DNA of 64,000 bases from positions 186,001 to 250,000 of the forward strand of contig NZ_CP090977.1 in the NCBI RefSeq assembly GCF_021513255.1, given 5' to 3'. Below, in pieces: positions 36,812 to 45,665 of the stretch. Made by a program: the position numbers and the translations under genes. Within the stretch, counting starts at the first letter, position 1. The number at the start of each line of letters is the position of its first letter. The notes under the pieces are model-generated. The model was not told the origin of the DNA. It made no database searches and saw only the letters and a list, made by a program, of their open reading frames with translations. Origin of the DNA: Planococcus sp. 107-1. GTDB lineage: Bacteria; Bacillota; Bacilli; Bacillales_A; Planococcaceae.

Positions 36812-37204
36812 ATGAAGATGAAGCCAGTAGAACAGACCATTGCAGGAGTACTTGGCATTGAATTTACCGAAATGGAGGAGAATCGGGTAGTGGCCACAAT
36901 GCCGGTCCACGCAGCTACGCATCAGCCTTTTGGCCAGCTGCATGGAGGCGCTTCTGTCGTGCTTGCCGAATCAGTAGCGAGTGTCGGCACTTGGAACCTG
37001 ATCGACCAGGAAACTGAGTATGCGGTCGGTTTGGAGATCAATGCCAATCATATTAGAGGCAAGCAAGATGGTCTTGTAACAGCAATTGGTACACCGCTTC
37101 ACAAGGGGCGGACGACCATGGTGTGGGACATTAAAATTGTCGATGAGCAAGACCGGCTTATTTGTGTTTCGCGCTGCACCGTTGCGATTGTGAAGAAAAA
37201 ATAA
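36812..37204 (+). CDS. Hotdog-fold acyl-CoA thioesterase (MenI/YdiI/PaaI-like)
   Basis: This 130-residue protein has THQPFGQLHGGASVVLAES, the helix-start motif of the MenI/YdiI/EntH group of hotdog thioesterases, with the glutamate of LAES as probable catalytic base. Relatives hydrolyse DHNA-CoA, phenylacetyl-type CoA or misprimed aryl thioesters. Being 67 bases after an acyl-CoA synthetase, it probably releases CoA from the same pathway. GAAGGGAAG lies before ATG 36812. Confidence 0.85.
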   Translation: MKMKPVEQTIAGVLGIEFTEMEENRVVATMPVHAATHQPFGQLHGGASVVLAESVASVGTWNLIDQETEYAVGLEINANHIRGKQDGLVTAIGTPLHKGRTTMVWDIKIVDEQDRLICVSRCTVAIVKKK

Positions 37205-37209
37205 AACGA

Positions 37210-37246
37210 AGCCCTATCTTCCTGGCCTACTAGGGGATAGGGCTTT
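37210..37246 (+). terminator. Terminator of the synthetase-thioesterase pair
   Basis: GCCCTATC / GATAGGGC stem with a T-poor tail. Confidence 0.65.
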
Positions 37247-37363
37247 GCTGTTAGAGAATGAGAATCGTGCTCGGGCATCGATTCTTTTATTTTTCATGAT
37301 TATCCGTTTATCAATTTCTTATCAGGGAATAAGGGGTATAACATAAATTTAGGGAGGGATTGC

Positions 37364-37507
37364 ATGGCTAGAGATAAGAATAAAGATGAGTTGCAAAACA
37401 AGCAATTGGAGCAGGAATTCAGAGAGCAGGCTCAAGAATCTCGCGATGACATGGATTTTCCGGAAGAACGCAGAAGCACTGCAGATTCGGATGATAAGGA
37501 AAAATGA
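37364..37507 (+). CDS. Small highly charged protein, 47 residues
   Basis: ATG at 37364 after AGGGAGGG, running to TGA 37505-37507. The product (MARDKNKDELQNKQLEQEF...) is almost entirely charged or polar and probably disordered or one helix. Bacilli have many such small proteins (YfhD/YfhE-like, spore- or stress-related), but no family could be assigned. A strong terminator follows, which supports an independent transcript. Confidence 0.6.
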   Translation: MARDKNKDELQNKQLEQEFREQAQESRDDMDFPEERRSTADSDDKEK

Positions 37508-37524
37508 TGGTTGATTGAAACTCT

Positions 37525-37560
37525 CCCCGCATCCCGGACTTCCCGGTCTGCGGGTTTTTT
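37525..37560 (+). terminator. Terminator of the 47-residue gene
   Basis: CCCGCATCCCGG pairs with CCCGGTCTGCGGG around a short loop, then T6. Confidence 0.85.
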
Positions 37561-37627
37561 GTTTAAAGGGCTTCTGTCTGCGTGATAAAATACATACATA
37601 AACAGATTGAGAAAGTGAGTGGAAAAG

Positions 37628-38590
37628 ATGTTTAACTCCATAACAGAGTTGATGGAAGCGAAAGCTTATCAAGATAAACGAGCCATTTCCTGGAACCGCA
37701 TTTGTGAAGAAGAGGCGTTGTCTGAAGAATTTATCCGTGCCAACAGCGGACAAGTCAACTGGTATTTGGTATCGGCTAAGCAAGTGCTTTCGGAAGCTTT
37801 TATCCGGGAGTTCAGCCATCGCTTGTACTGGCAGGAAGTTGCGGCAGCACAGGAACTTTCTGAGCAGTTCATCGAAGAGTTCAGCGAAGCAGGCAAGTGG
37901 CAAGCGGAGCAAGAAGGCTTATCGAATCGCCAATTGAAGACCTTGGAGAGAGAAGGAGAAGAGTTTAGCGAAAAACATTATTGGGCGCTTATTTCGATGA
38001 AGAGGAATGTCAATAATGGCAAAGGCTTGTCTCCGGCTTTTATCGAAAAGCACCAAGACCATTTATCATGGAAAGCGCTCTCGCTGTTTCAGGATTTGCC
38101 CATGTCATTGATTGACCGCCATCCGGAGAAGGTCGATTGGAACAGCATTACCCGCAGCCAAAAACTGTCTGAGCGTTTTATCGAGAAGTATCGGCATTTA
38201 GTGGAGTGGGAGACGATTTCTTTCCATCAAAATCTTTCCGAGCGATTTATCAACCGCCATCATTCAAAGATGAATTATATCTCTGCTGAAAAAGAGCGTT
38301 CGGAAGGGTTCCTCTATAACCATTTAGAAAAAATGGACGCGGCTTCCGTAGTCGCCCATCAAAATTTGCGCAATGTAAAGAAATACGAACCGTTCACCAT
38401 TTACGTTATCGAAAAGAATGGCTTAAAAAAATACATTATCAAATTCCATGAAGAAGGTTATTCGGAATCCGGTGCGATTCGCATTGCTGAAGACGGGGAA
38501 CTCTATGAACATTTAGAAGAGAACGGTTTAGATGCCGTGATTGAAGAGGATTTTCCGGAATTGATTTTAAGCGGATTTTTCAAGTTTTAA
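37628..38590 (+). CDS. LSExFI solenoid-repeat protein, 320 residues
   Basis: This protein is built from about ten degenerate repeats of 22-24 residues with the pattern hxWxxhSxxQxLSExFIxxxxxx. Clear units: VNWYLVSAKQVLSEAFI, LYWQEVAAAQELSEQFI, LSWKALSLFQDLPMSLI, VDWNSITRSQKLSERFI, VEWETISFHQNLSERFI. They cover about residues 20-260, followed by a non-repeat C-terminal domain of about 65 residues (FTIYVIEKNGLKKYIIK...). The repeat would form paired short helices and stack as a solenoid. Similar repeats are known in some phage, giant-virus and bacterial proteins. No enzyme motif, signal peptide or membrane span is visible. The gene is flanked by terminators on both sides, so it is monocistronic. 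Confidence 0.75.
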   Translation: MFNSITELMEAKAYQDKRAISWNRICEEEALSEEFIRANSGQVNWYLVSAKQVLSEAFIREFSHRLYWQEVAAAQELSEQFIEEFSEAGKWQAEQEGLSNRQLKTLEREGEEFSEKHYWALISMKRNVNNGKGLSPAFIEKHQDHLSWKALSLFQDLPMSLIDRHPEKVDWNSITRSQKLSERFIEKYRHLVEWETISFHQNLSERFINRHHSKMNYISAEKERSEGFLYNHLEKMDAASVVAHQNLRNVKKYEPFTIYVIEKNGLKKYIIKFHEEGYSESGAIRIAEDGELYEHLEENGLDAVIEEDFPELILSGFFKF

Positions 38591-38610
38591 CTGAACTCGC
38601 TAATTATGGG

Positions 38611-38647
38611 CAGCCGTCTCGTTTTTCTAAGAGGCGGCTTTTTCTTT
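38611..38647 (+). terminator. Terminator of the repeat-protein gene
   Basis: AGCCGTCTC / GAGGCGGCT stem and a T-rich tail. Confidence 0.75.
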
Positions 38648-38697
38648 TCTGCAGAGGGCGGGTTATAATAAAAGAAAAATTGAAAGTGGGGAAATGA

Positions 38698-40362
38698 ATG
38701 ACGAATACGGATTTGTCCATTGCTTCAAATGCCAAGATCTTGCCCATACAGGAAATCGCAGAGAGAGCCGGCATTCCAGCTGATGCGCTTGAGTTATACG
38801 GAAAATACAAAGCGAAAATAGACGTCCAAGCGTTGCCGAAAGCTGCAAGACTCGGAAAAGTGGTATTGGTGACGGCAATCAGTCCGACACCTGCAGGAGA
38901 AGGCAAGTCTACAGTTACTGTAGGGCTTGCAGATGCATTCAGCCAATTGAAGGAATCGGTCGTTGTGGCTCTTCGTGAACCATCTCTTGGCCCGGTCATG
39001 GGCGTAAAAGGCGGTGCCACAGGAGGCGGGTTTGCCCAAGTCTTGCCGATGGAAGATATCAACCTGCATTTCACAGGAGACATTCACGCCATCACTTCTG
39101 CTAATAATGCGCTTGCTGCTTTTATTGATAATCACCTGCACCAAGGCAATGAGCTGCAAATCGACCCAAGGAGAATCACATGGAAACGGGCTCTCGATAT
39201 GAATGACCGGGCGCTCCGTCAAGTGACGATCGGACTTGGCGGACCTGCACAAGGAGTACCGCGCCAAGACGGGTTTGATATTACAGTAGCTTCGGAAATC
39301 ATGGCAGTCCTGTGTTTGGCCACTTCTATAGAAGACTTGAAAGAGCGCCTTGCCCGAATGGTCATCGGCTACACTTACGGAAAAGAACCGATCACCGTAC
39401 GGGACCTTGAAGTTGAAGGTGCCCTTGCGCTGCTTTTAAAAGAAGCTTTTAAACCGAACCTCGTACAGACAATCGAAGGGACGCCCGCAGTTATCCATGG
39501 CGGCCCATTTGCAAACATCGCTCATGGCTGCAATTCTTTAATGGCGACAAATACAGCAAGGCAGCTTGCCGATATTGTGGTGACGGAAGCCGGCTTTGGT
39601 GCGGATCTCGGCGCAGAAAAATTCATGCACATCAAATCGCGCAAAGGCGGATTCCATCCGGATGCCGTAGTGATTGTGGCGACCGTTCGGGCCTTGAAGA
39701 TGCATGGCGGAATTGCTAAAGGTTTATTGGGTGAAGAAAATCCGGAAGCGGTAAGACGCGGCATGGTCAATTTGGCAAAGCATGTAGATACGATCCGTCA
39801 ATTCGGTATTGAACCGGTTGTGGCGTTAAACCGCTTTGTTACAGACAGCGACGCTGAAATTGGCGAGATTATGGGATGGACAGCAGCTGCTGGCGTTCAA
39901 GTGGCTTTAACGAATGTATGGGAGCAAGGCGGAGCAGGCGGTTTAGAGCTGGCAAAGTTGGTCAAACAGGAATTGGACCGTCCGACAAACTTTACTCCAT
40001 TATATGATGAAACCGACTCTGTGGAAGAAAAGCTTCAAACCATTGTGCAAAAAGTCTACGGCGGCGCAGCGATTCAATTGACGGACCAAGCTCAAAAACA
40101 ACTGGCCGAATTAAAAAAATACGGTTGGGACGAGTTGCCGATCTGTATGGCAAAAACACAGTATTCCTTATCAGACCAGCCGAAATTGCTTGGCCGTCCT
40201 GAAGGATTCACTGTCACGATCCGGGAGATTATCCCGAAACTTGGTGCAGGCTTCTTGGTTTGTTTGACTGGCGACATTATGACGATGCCTGGATTGCCTA
40301 AACAACCGGCAGCATTGAAAATGGATGTCGGGGCTGACGGAAAAGCTGTTGGGTTGTTCTAA
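38698..40362 (+). CDS. fhs: Formate-tetrahydrofolate ligase
   Basis: This 554-residue enzyme makes 10-formyl-THF from formate, THF and ATP. The P-loop-like [31 protein letters not shown] segment (here [17 protein letters not shown]) and the C-terminal [17 protein letters not shown] are all diagnostic. Length is normal. GTGGGGAA precedes the ATG. A 73-residue gene follows 2 bases after the stop. Confidence 0.96.
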   Translation: MTNTDLSIASNAKILPIQEIAERAGIPADALELYGKYKAKIDVQALPKAARLGKVVLVTAISPTPAGEGKSTVTVGLADAFSQLKESVVVALREPSLGPVMGVKGGATGGGFAQVLPMEDINLHFTGDIHAITSANNALAAFIDNHLHQGNELQIDPRRITWKRALDMNDRALRQVTIGLGGPAQGVPRQDGFDITVASEIMAVLCLATSIEDLKERLARMVIGYTYGKEPITVRDLEVEGALALLLKEAFKPNLVQTIEGTPAVIHGGPFANIAHGCNSLMATNTARQLADIVVTEAGFGADLGAEKFMHIKSRKGGFHPDAVVIVATVRALKMHGGIAKGLLGEENPEAVRRGMVNLAKHVDTIRQFGIEPVVALNRFVTDSDAEIGEIMGWTAAAGVQVALTNVWEQGGAGGLELAKLVKQELDRPTNFTPLYDETDSVEEKLQTIVQKVYGGAAIQLTDQAQKQLAELKKYGWDELPICMAKTQYSLSDQPKLLGRPEGFTVTIREIIPKLGAGFLVCLTGDIMTMPGLPKQPAALKMDVGADGKAVGLF

Positions 40363-40364
40363 AG

Positions 40365-40586
40365 ATGAAACATGAAATTTCACTCATTGATTATGTAGAA
40401 CAAGGAAATTCGATTTATATTCAATTAACGGTTTTCGATGGGAATCTTCAGCAAAATTTTCAAAATGAAGTGCGTTTTTTAGGCGAGTTATTATATGGTG
40501 AACTTGTCCATCCGAAGGCTTCGCCGCTAACGGAAAGCTGCAGGCTTGAAGTGATTGCCTACTTAAAAAAATATTTTAATCGCTAA
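40365..40586 (+). CDS. Hypothetical protein, 73 residues, coupled to fhs
   Basis: Not recognised. A small soluble protein (MKHEISLIDYVEQGNSIYIQL...) with strands followed by a C-terminal helix (LEVIAYLKKYF). It starts 2 bases after the fhs stop and ends at a strong terminator, so it is the second gene of that transcript. No clear ribosome binding site of its own is present, which suggests translational coupling. Confidence 0.6.
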   Translation: MKHEISLIDYVEQGNSIYIQLTVFDGNLQQNFQNEVRFLGELLYGELVHPKASPLTESCRLEVIAYLKKYFNR

Positions 40587-40593
40587 GATTTAG

Positions 40594-40638
40594 AATTCCC
40601 TTTGCTTCGACTGCCGTTGAAGCAAAGGGAATTTTTTA
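40594..40638 (+). terminator. Terminator of the fhs operon
   Basis: AATTCCCTTTGCTTC pairs with GAAGCAAAGGGAATT, followed by T6. Confidence 0.9.
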
Positions 40639-40693
40639 TTGACGGAGGGCAATCTAAGTCTTGCAATCCGAATGAGAAAGTGGTTTAATACTT

Positions 40694-40722
40694 TATGGAT
40701 ATAATTTATCCATAATGGATAA
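40694..40722 (+). promoter_or_regulatory. Palindromic operator overlapping a consensus -10 box (Rrf2 regulator gene)
   Basis: TATGGATA and TATCCATA are inverted around a 5-base spacer (40694-40714), and TTATCCATAATGGATAA (40706-40722) is a perfect 8-1-8 palindrome sharing one half-site. A perfect TATAAT (40700-40705) is embedded. No good -35 element was found. The arrangement fits autorepression by the regulator encoded 29 bases downstream. Confidence 0.6.
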
Positions 40723-40750
40723 AGAAAGTAGAAGTAAAGGGGCGTTAAGT

Positions 40751-41257
40751 ATGCAGCTAACAAAAAAAGTGGAACAGGCGATTTGCATCATTGTGTTGCT
40801 CGCAACGCAAGAAAGCAGCGCGCCATTAGCTTCGGATGAAATCAGTAAACGACTGGGCGTATCGCCTTCCTATATGAAAAAAATCACGAGAAAGCTCGTT
40901 GTACAAGGAATTGCTGTGTCGGTTTCAGGAAATAACGGCGGCGTTTCTCTCGCCAAATCAGTGGATGACATCAGTATGCTGGATATCATTGAAGCAATGG
41001 AAGGGCCGATCCAGATGTATCCGGACACAGGTTTGATCAGTCTGGCTTTTCATGATGGAAAATACGCTAAACGCGGCCAAAATATTTTGCGGAATGTATT
41101 CGCACAAGGAGACAATCTGCTGATCGAGTATTTTTCGAAAGTGTCAGCAGGAGATTTATTGAAAGAAGGATTTGGAGTGGAAAATTTACCGACTTTGAAC
41201 TGGAACCAGGAGTCTTTGAGCGATGTATTGCCATGGGAACAAGGTGATGACAAGTGA
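40751..41257 (+). CDS. Rrf2-family transcriptional regulator without Fe-S cysteines
   Basis: This 168-residue winged-helix regulator has KVEQAICIIVLLATQ at the N-terminus, the recognition-helix region ISKRLGVSPSYMKKITRKL and the wing NNGGVSLAKS. The three cysteines that bind a cluster in IscR/NsrR are missing (only one Cys, near the N-terminus), so it must respond to something else. Start ATG 40751 follows AAAGGGGCG. Its stop overlaps the start of the YhgE/Pip gene (ATG at 41254), which is likely its target. Confidence 0.85.
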   Translation: MQLTKKVEQAICIIVLLATQESSAPLASDEISKRLGVSPSYMKKITRKLVVQGIAVSVSGNNGGVSLAKSVDDISMLDIIEAMEGPIQMYPDTGLISLAFHDGKYAKRGQNILRNVFAQGDNLLIEYFSKVSAGDLLKEGFGVENLPTLNWNQESLSDVLPWEQGDDK

Positions 41258-44086
41258 ATACGTTAAAAATGGAATGGAAGAAGCTGCTCTCTAAACCTTT
41301 ATTGATCGGTACGATGTTTGTATTGATGTTCATTCCGATCATTTACGGAGGATTTTTCCTTGGGGCTTCATGGGATCCTTACGGCAAAACAGATCGTTTG
41401 CCGGTAGCTGTCGTCAATCAGGACCAGCCGGCAGAATACGAAGGAACGCAGCTTGCAGTTGGCGATGAACTCGTAGATAACTTAAAAGATAACCAGGATC
41501 TTGAATGGCATTTTACGGATAAAAAAGAAGCGGAAAAAGGAATGGACGAAGGGAAATACTTCATGGTTTTGACGATTCCGGAAGATTTTTCATTTAATGC
41601 TTCGACGGTGATGGGGGTTCAGCCTAAACCGATGAATCTTCAATACGAAACCAATCCTGGACGCGGCTTTTTCATAGAAGCTGTGAGCAAACAAGCGACA
41701 GCCGATATTCGGGAACAAATTTCTGAAAGTGTCACAAAAGAATATGTAAAAGCGGTTTTTGACCAGATTCAGACAATTGGAGATGGTATGGACGAAGCAG
41801 CAGATGGGGCAGTGCAACTTACGGACGGCGCTGCAGAAATCCATAAAGGAAATGCAGCGCTCAGTGAAAAACTAGGGGAACTGGCAACGGGTACGTTAAC
41901 TTTCAAACAAGGTGCTGAAAAACTGGAAGTGGGTGCTGGCCAGTTTGCAGCGGGAGCTGCGCAATTGGATGAAGGTGCCGGCCAGCTTCGAACTGGAGTA
42001 TTTGCGTATACCGATGGAGTCGGCCAATTGCAAAGCGGCATCGCCGGTTTAGCTGACGGGACTTCCCAGCTTACAGCAGGCGGGGCAGAACTTGTCGAAG
42101 GGTCGGCGGCCTTAGCAGACGGCCTTGGAACCTTGCTTCCGGGTGCACAGCAATTGAATAGTGGATTGGCAGATGCTGAAAACGGCAGCGGCCAACTAAA
42201 CGCAGGGCTTCAAGAACTGCAAACTAAAACGGCTGAACTGGCAGGGCCGGATTCAGGAATCCAGCAATTAGCAAATGGGCAGCGAGCGTTGAATGATGGC
42301 CTTGATGAATTGGCAGCGGGGAAGTTCTTCTTTAGAAGAAGGTCTTAAAGCCCTTCAACAAGGATTGCCGAGCCAAGACCAAGTCAATAGCCTTCAACAA
42401 GGGCTTGCGAGCATCCGGGAAAATGCAGCGAAATTAGCAGCGGTTGCTTCTGCAGGAGATGCCAATGGGGCAGCTTCGCTGCAAGCCAACTTGTCGGCAG
42501 CGAAGCAGGCATTGGATGAATTGCAGATATCCTCATCGAATGCAGCAGAAGCAGTGAAAAACACATCCACCTATAATGCATTGGCGCCGGAGCAGCAAAG
42601 TGAATTGATTGCTGCCATCGAACAAAGTGCTGCAACGCAGTCAGCCAATCAGCAAGCGTCTATCGACAAATTAGCTGGAAACTTGGCAGCGATCAATTCA
42701 GATTTGAACAATAGTATTTTACCGGCGTTCCAGTCGCTTGGATCATTGCCGGAACAAGCAGCTGGCTTGTCTGGTGCCATCGCTCAAGTGAACCCGGCTG
42801 CAAGCGAAGCTTTAGGCGGATATGAAACCATTCAGCAAGCGCTAAATGGCAAATTGATTCCAGGAGCTGGATCGCTCACAACAGGCATCAATGAAGTTGC
42901 CGCAGGAAGCGGACAATTGCTTTCAGGAGTCAATGAAGCGGCGAGCAGTTTACCGCAGCTGGCGGGAGCAGTGGATAGTTTGGCCAAAGGCAGCGAATCG
43001 TTGAATCAAGGGGTTTCCGCATTATCTGCCGGGTCTAACGGATTGGTGGAAGGTGCAGGAGCATTAAAAGAAGGTTCAGCGCAGCTTCAGCAAGGAACGG
43101 CTGCCTATACGGAAGGCGTCGCTAAAGTGGCAGATGGAACAAACGAACTAAAACAAGGGGCCGATGAACTTGCAGGAAATTCGGCTGCTCTTCAATCGGG
43201 AGCAGATGATTTAGCCTCTGGAATTTCTTCGCTGAACAACGGAGTGCCGACACTCATTAATGGGGTCAATGAACTGGCCGGCGGAGCAGGGGACATTGGC
43301 GACGGAGCGCAAGCATTGGAAAGCGGTGCAGGAGAATTGGGCGACGGAGCTGCCAAGCTGGAAACAGGTTCAACGGAACTTGCTGATCGTTTGGCGGAAG
43401 GAGCACAAGAAATCAACGGCACTGATTTGTCGGATGCCAACTACGAAATGATTGCGGCACCGGCATCAGCTACCGAGAGCAAAATAAGTGAAGTGCCTAA
43501 CTACGGCCACGCAATGGCCCCGTATATTTTGTCATTAGGACTCTATGTAGGTGCTTTGTCTTTCAACTTAGTCTTTCCGATCAACGGACGTCCAAGCCAG
43601 CCTACTTCCGGAGCTGCTTGGTGGCTCAGTAAATTTTTGCTTGGTTTTGTCCAAGCAACTTCCGCAGCCTTGATTGTGGATGCCATCATGATTTTCGGCT
43701 TCCATTTGCAAGTGGATCACGTAGGCGAATTTATCGCCATTTCGATTATTACTTCATTGGCTTATATGTTCTTAATCATGTTCTTGAGCATTGCTCTTGG
43801 AAATCCGGGGCGTTTCGTGGCCATGATCATTCTTGTTCTTCAACTTGGAGCAAGCGGTGGCACGTTCCCAATCGAATTAACCAATTCGTTTTTCCAAAAA
43901 GCCCATGATTTTGTTCCAATGAGCTATGCGCTACTCGGTTTCCGGGAATCGATGTCATCCGCTTATGGCAGCGAAACGTTTATTTTAAGCGTATCCATTC
44001 TTGGTGGTTTCGTTCTGGCTTTCAATCTTCTGCTTTGGGCGGTTTTAAGTGTAAGAAACCATAAATTGGCGAAATTGGCTGCTTAA
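41254..44086 (+). pseudogene. YhgE/Pip-family ABC-2-like membrane protein, frame broken near 42320
   Basis: This protein of about 944 residues has an N-terminal membrane helix (LIGTMFVLMFIPIIYGG), a long extracellular region of about 700 residues made of repeated GA-Q-L-x-x-G-A units (for example AAQLDEGAGQLRTGV, ASGISSLNNGVPTLI) and a C-terminal block of about six helices of the ABC-2 permease type. This is the YhgE/Pip (phage infection protein) layout. The frames meet at GCGGGGAAGT near 42320, where one G fewer (or two more) restores AAG(G)SSSLEEGLKAL. It is co-transcribed with the Rrf2 gene. Relatives serve as phage receptors or in secretion of peptides and toxins. Confidence 0.85.
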
Positions 44087-44095
44087 AATTAATCA

Positions 44096-44145
44096 AAATC
44101 ATCTTCGTATCTGCTGTATAAGCGGATATGGGGATGGTTTTTTTG
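44096..44145 (+). terminator. Terminator of the Rrf2-YhgE operon
   Basis: ATCATCTTCGTATCTGCT / AGCGGATATGGGGATGGT imperfect stem, then T7. Confidence 0.75.
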
Positions 44146-44205
44146 TTTATGAACTTTTCTTAAAGGAAAGAGTAGGGAAGAAAGGATTCAAAAGGAGGAG
44201 AAATA

Positions 44206-44703
44206 ATGGAAGTTTTAAAAGCGGACGGTCAATTCAACGGCAAAAAACTAGCGTTTAACGTGCTGGTTCCGGTAGTTGGAGGATCGATAATCGGAGCTAT
44301 TGCCAATCGCAATACGCAAGAGAAGTATAAACGTTTGAAAAAACCATCATTTTCACCGCCGCCATGGGTATTTCCGACAGTTTGGACCACATTGTATGCA
44401 GCTATGGGGCTAGCGAAGTATCGCGTGGATGAAAAATCAGACAATCAAGAAGAACGCAAAAACACTTTGGCCCCTTATGATCTTCAATTAGGGCTCAATT
44501 TCCTCTGGTCGTTCCTGTTTTTTAAATGGGGAATGCGCGGCACGGCTTTAATCGAAATGACAGCTTTACTTGGCGTTCTGACATTGACCACTTACGAATT
44601 TTTCGGCGTGGATAAACTGGCCGGATCTCTCATGATTCCATATATTGCTTGGGTAGCCTTTGCTTTGGGACTGAACTATTCAGTCTGGAATTTAAATAAA
44701 TAA
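44206..44703 (+). CDS. tspO: TspO/MBR family membrane protein
   Basis: This 165-residue protein has five membrane helices and the family hallmark KKPSFSPPPWVFPTVWTTL with the conserved Pro-Trp pattern, plus LNFLWSFLFF. TspO proteins bind porphyrins and sterol-like ligands and have been linked to tetrapyrrole control and stress. The gene is monocistronic with AAAGGAGGAG before the ATG. An extra loop of about 15 charged residues (DEKSDNQEERKN) lies after helix 2. Confidence 0.9.
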   Translation: MEVLKADGQFNGKKLAFNVLVPVVGGSIIGAIANRNTQEKYKRLKKPSFSPPPWVFPTVWTTLYAAMGLAKYRVDEKSDNQEERKNTLAPYDLQLGLNFLWSFLFFKWGMRGTALIEMTALLGVLTLTTYEFFGVDKLAGSLMIPYIAWVAFALGLNYSVWNLNK

Positions 44704-44709
44704 TGGAGA

Positions 44710-44751
44710 GAGGTAGCCAGTCTGCTAAAGATTGGCTATCTGCTTTTTTAA
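44710..44751 (+). terminator. Terminator of tspO
   Basis: AGGTAGCCAGTCT / AGATTGGCTATCT stem and T6. Confidence 0.8.
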
Positions 44752-44834
44752 CTGACAAAATTTTGGTGTAGCAACGGATCTTATTTGATAGAATAAAGGG
44801 GAACGATATTCATCTTGAAAGGGGGAACTGGCGA

Positions 44835-45449
44835 ATGTTCAAAAAAATGGCTTCAGAAGCTCTAGGTTTATCTGATATCGGCAAAATCATTGACCCACAA
44901 GACTACGATAAAACGGATGCAGACGATTATGTCATGCACGAAGACCAGGAAAAAATCTATTTCTTGATCAAGACGAAAGCGGACGAATATTGCTTTACTA
45001 ACTTAGCGCTTATCCACGTGGATGGCGAAAGTGCAATGTCTTCAAAACGTACGTTGAAAAGATTCCCGTATTCACAAAACTCCATTTCGGATGTGGTAAT
45101 GGAAACAGCCGGAAAAATCGATTTGGATATTGAAATTAAATTTAAATTAGGGCAGATCGCTTACAGCATCGATGTTCAAAAAGATCAAATCGAGCGTTTG
45201 AAAGATTTGTATAAATCCCTATTGCGCATTGCTGAAATTACGCATGAAAATGAAATCGTTACGGCGATGGCAAACGAAAGTTTGAACAAAGCGGTAACGG
45301 TGCTTCAAAATTCTCGTCCAAATGACGTGGCAATGGATGTCCAATACTCTAAACTGACAGACTTTGGATTCACGTGGATGACTTCTGTGCGAAATCAGTA
45401 CCATATCAAGGATTTTGGCGACGTTTTCGAAAAATATATCAATAACTGA
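44835..45449 (+). CDS. PH-domain protein (YvbH-like)
   Basis: This 204-residue cytoplasmic protein has a bacterial PH-like N-terminal domain (about 20-125; EDQEKIYFLIKTKADEYCFTNLALIHVDGE, RTLKRFPYSQNSI) and a helical C-terminal half (YvbH-ext-like). Function unknown; relatives occur widely in Bacilli. AAAGGGGGA precedes the ATG. Its terminator follows immediately. Confidence 0.78.
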   Translation: MFKKMASEALGLSDIGKIIDPQDYDKTDADDYVMHEDQEKIYFLIKTKADEYCFTNLALIHVDGESAMSSKRTLKRFPYSQNSISDVVMETAGKIDLDIEIKFKLGQIAYSIDVQKDQIERLKDLYKSLLRIAEITHENEIVTAMANESLNKAVTVLQNSRPNDVAMDVQYSKLTDFGFTWMTSVRNQYHIKDFGDVFEKYINN

Positions 45450-45452
45450 TTC

Positions 45453-45490
45453 AAACTCCTCGGAAGCTTTCGGCTTCGGGGAGTTTTTTT
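45453..45490 (+). terminator. Terminator of the PH-domain gene
   Basis: AAACTCCTCGGAAGC / GCTTCGGGGAGTTT stem and T7. Confidence 0.88.
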
Positions 45491-45665
45491 GAAAAGTAAG
45501 CTCATAGAATTTTGAGATTTTTAGCAATCATCTTTAATTCCAGTTAAAATAATGGTGCGGGTTCAGAAAAAAAGGATTACAATATAAATGCTTGTATCTG
45601 AGGGGAAAAGCCATTTTTCATTTGGATAAACAGGCTTTTGTTGAATTGTATCAGGAGGGAAGAAA

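Noticed and set aside
41254..44086. YhgE/Pip gene as two separate proteins
   Set aside because: The two frames join without a gap inside the repeat region, the second has no own start signals, and the family is one long chain.
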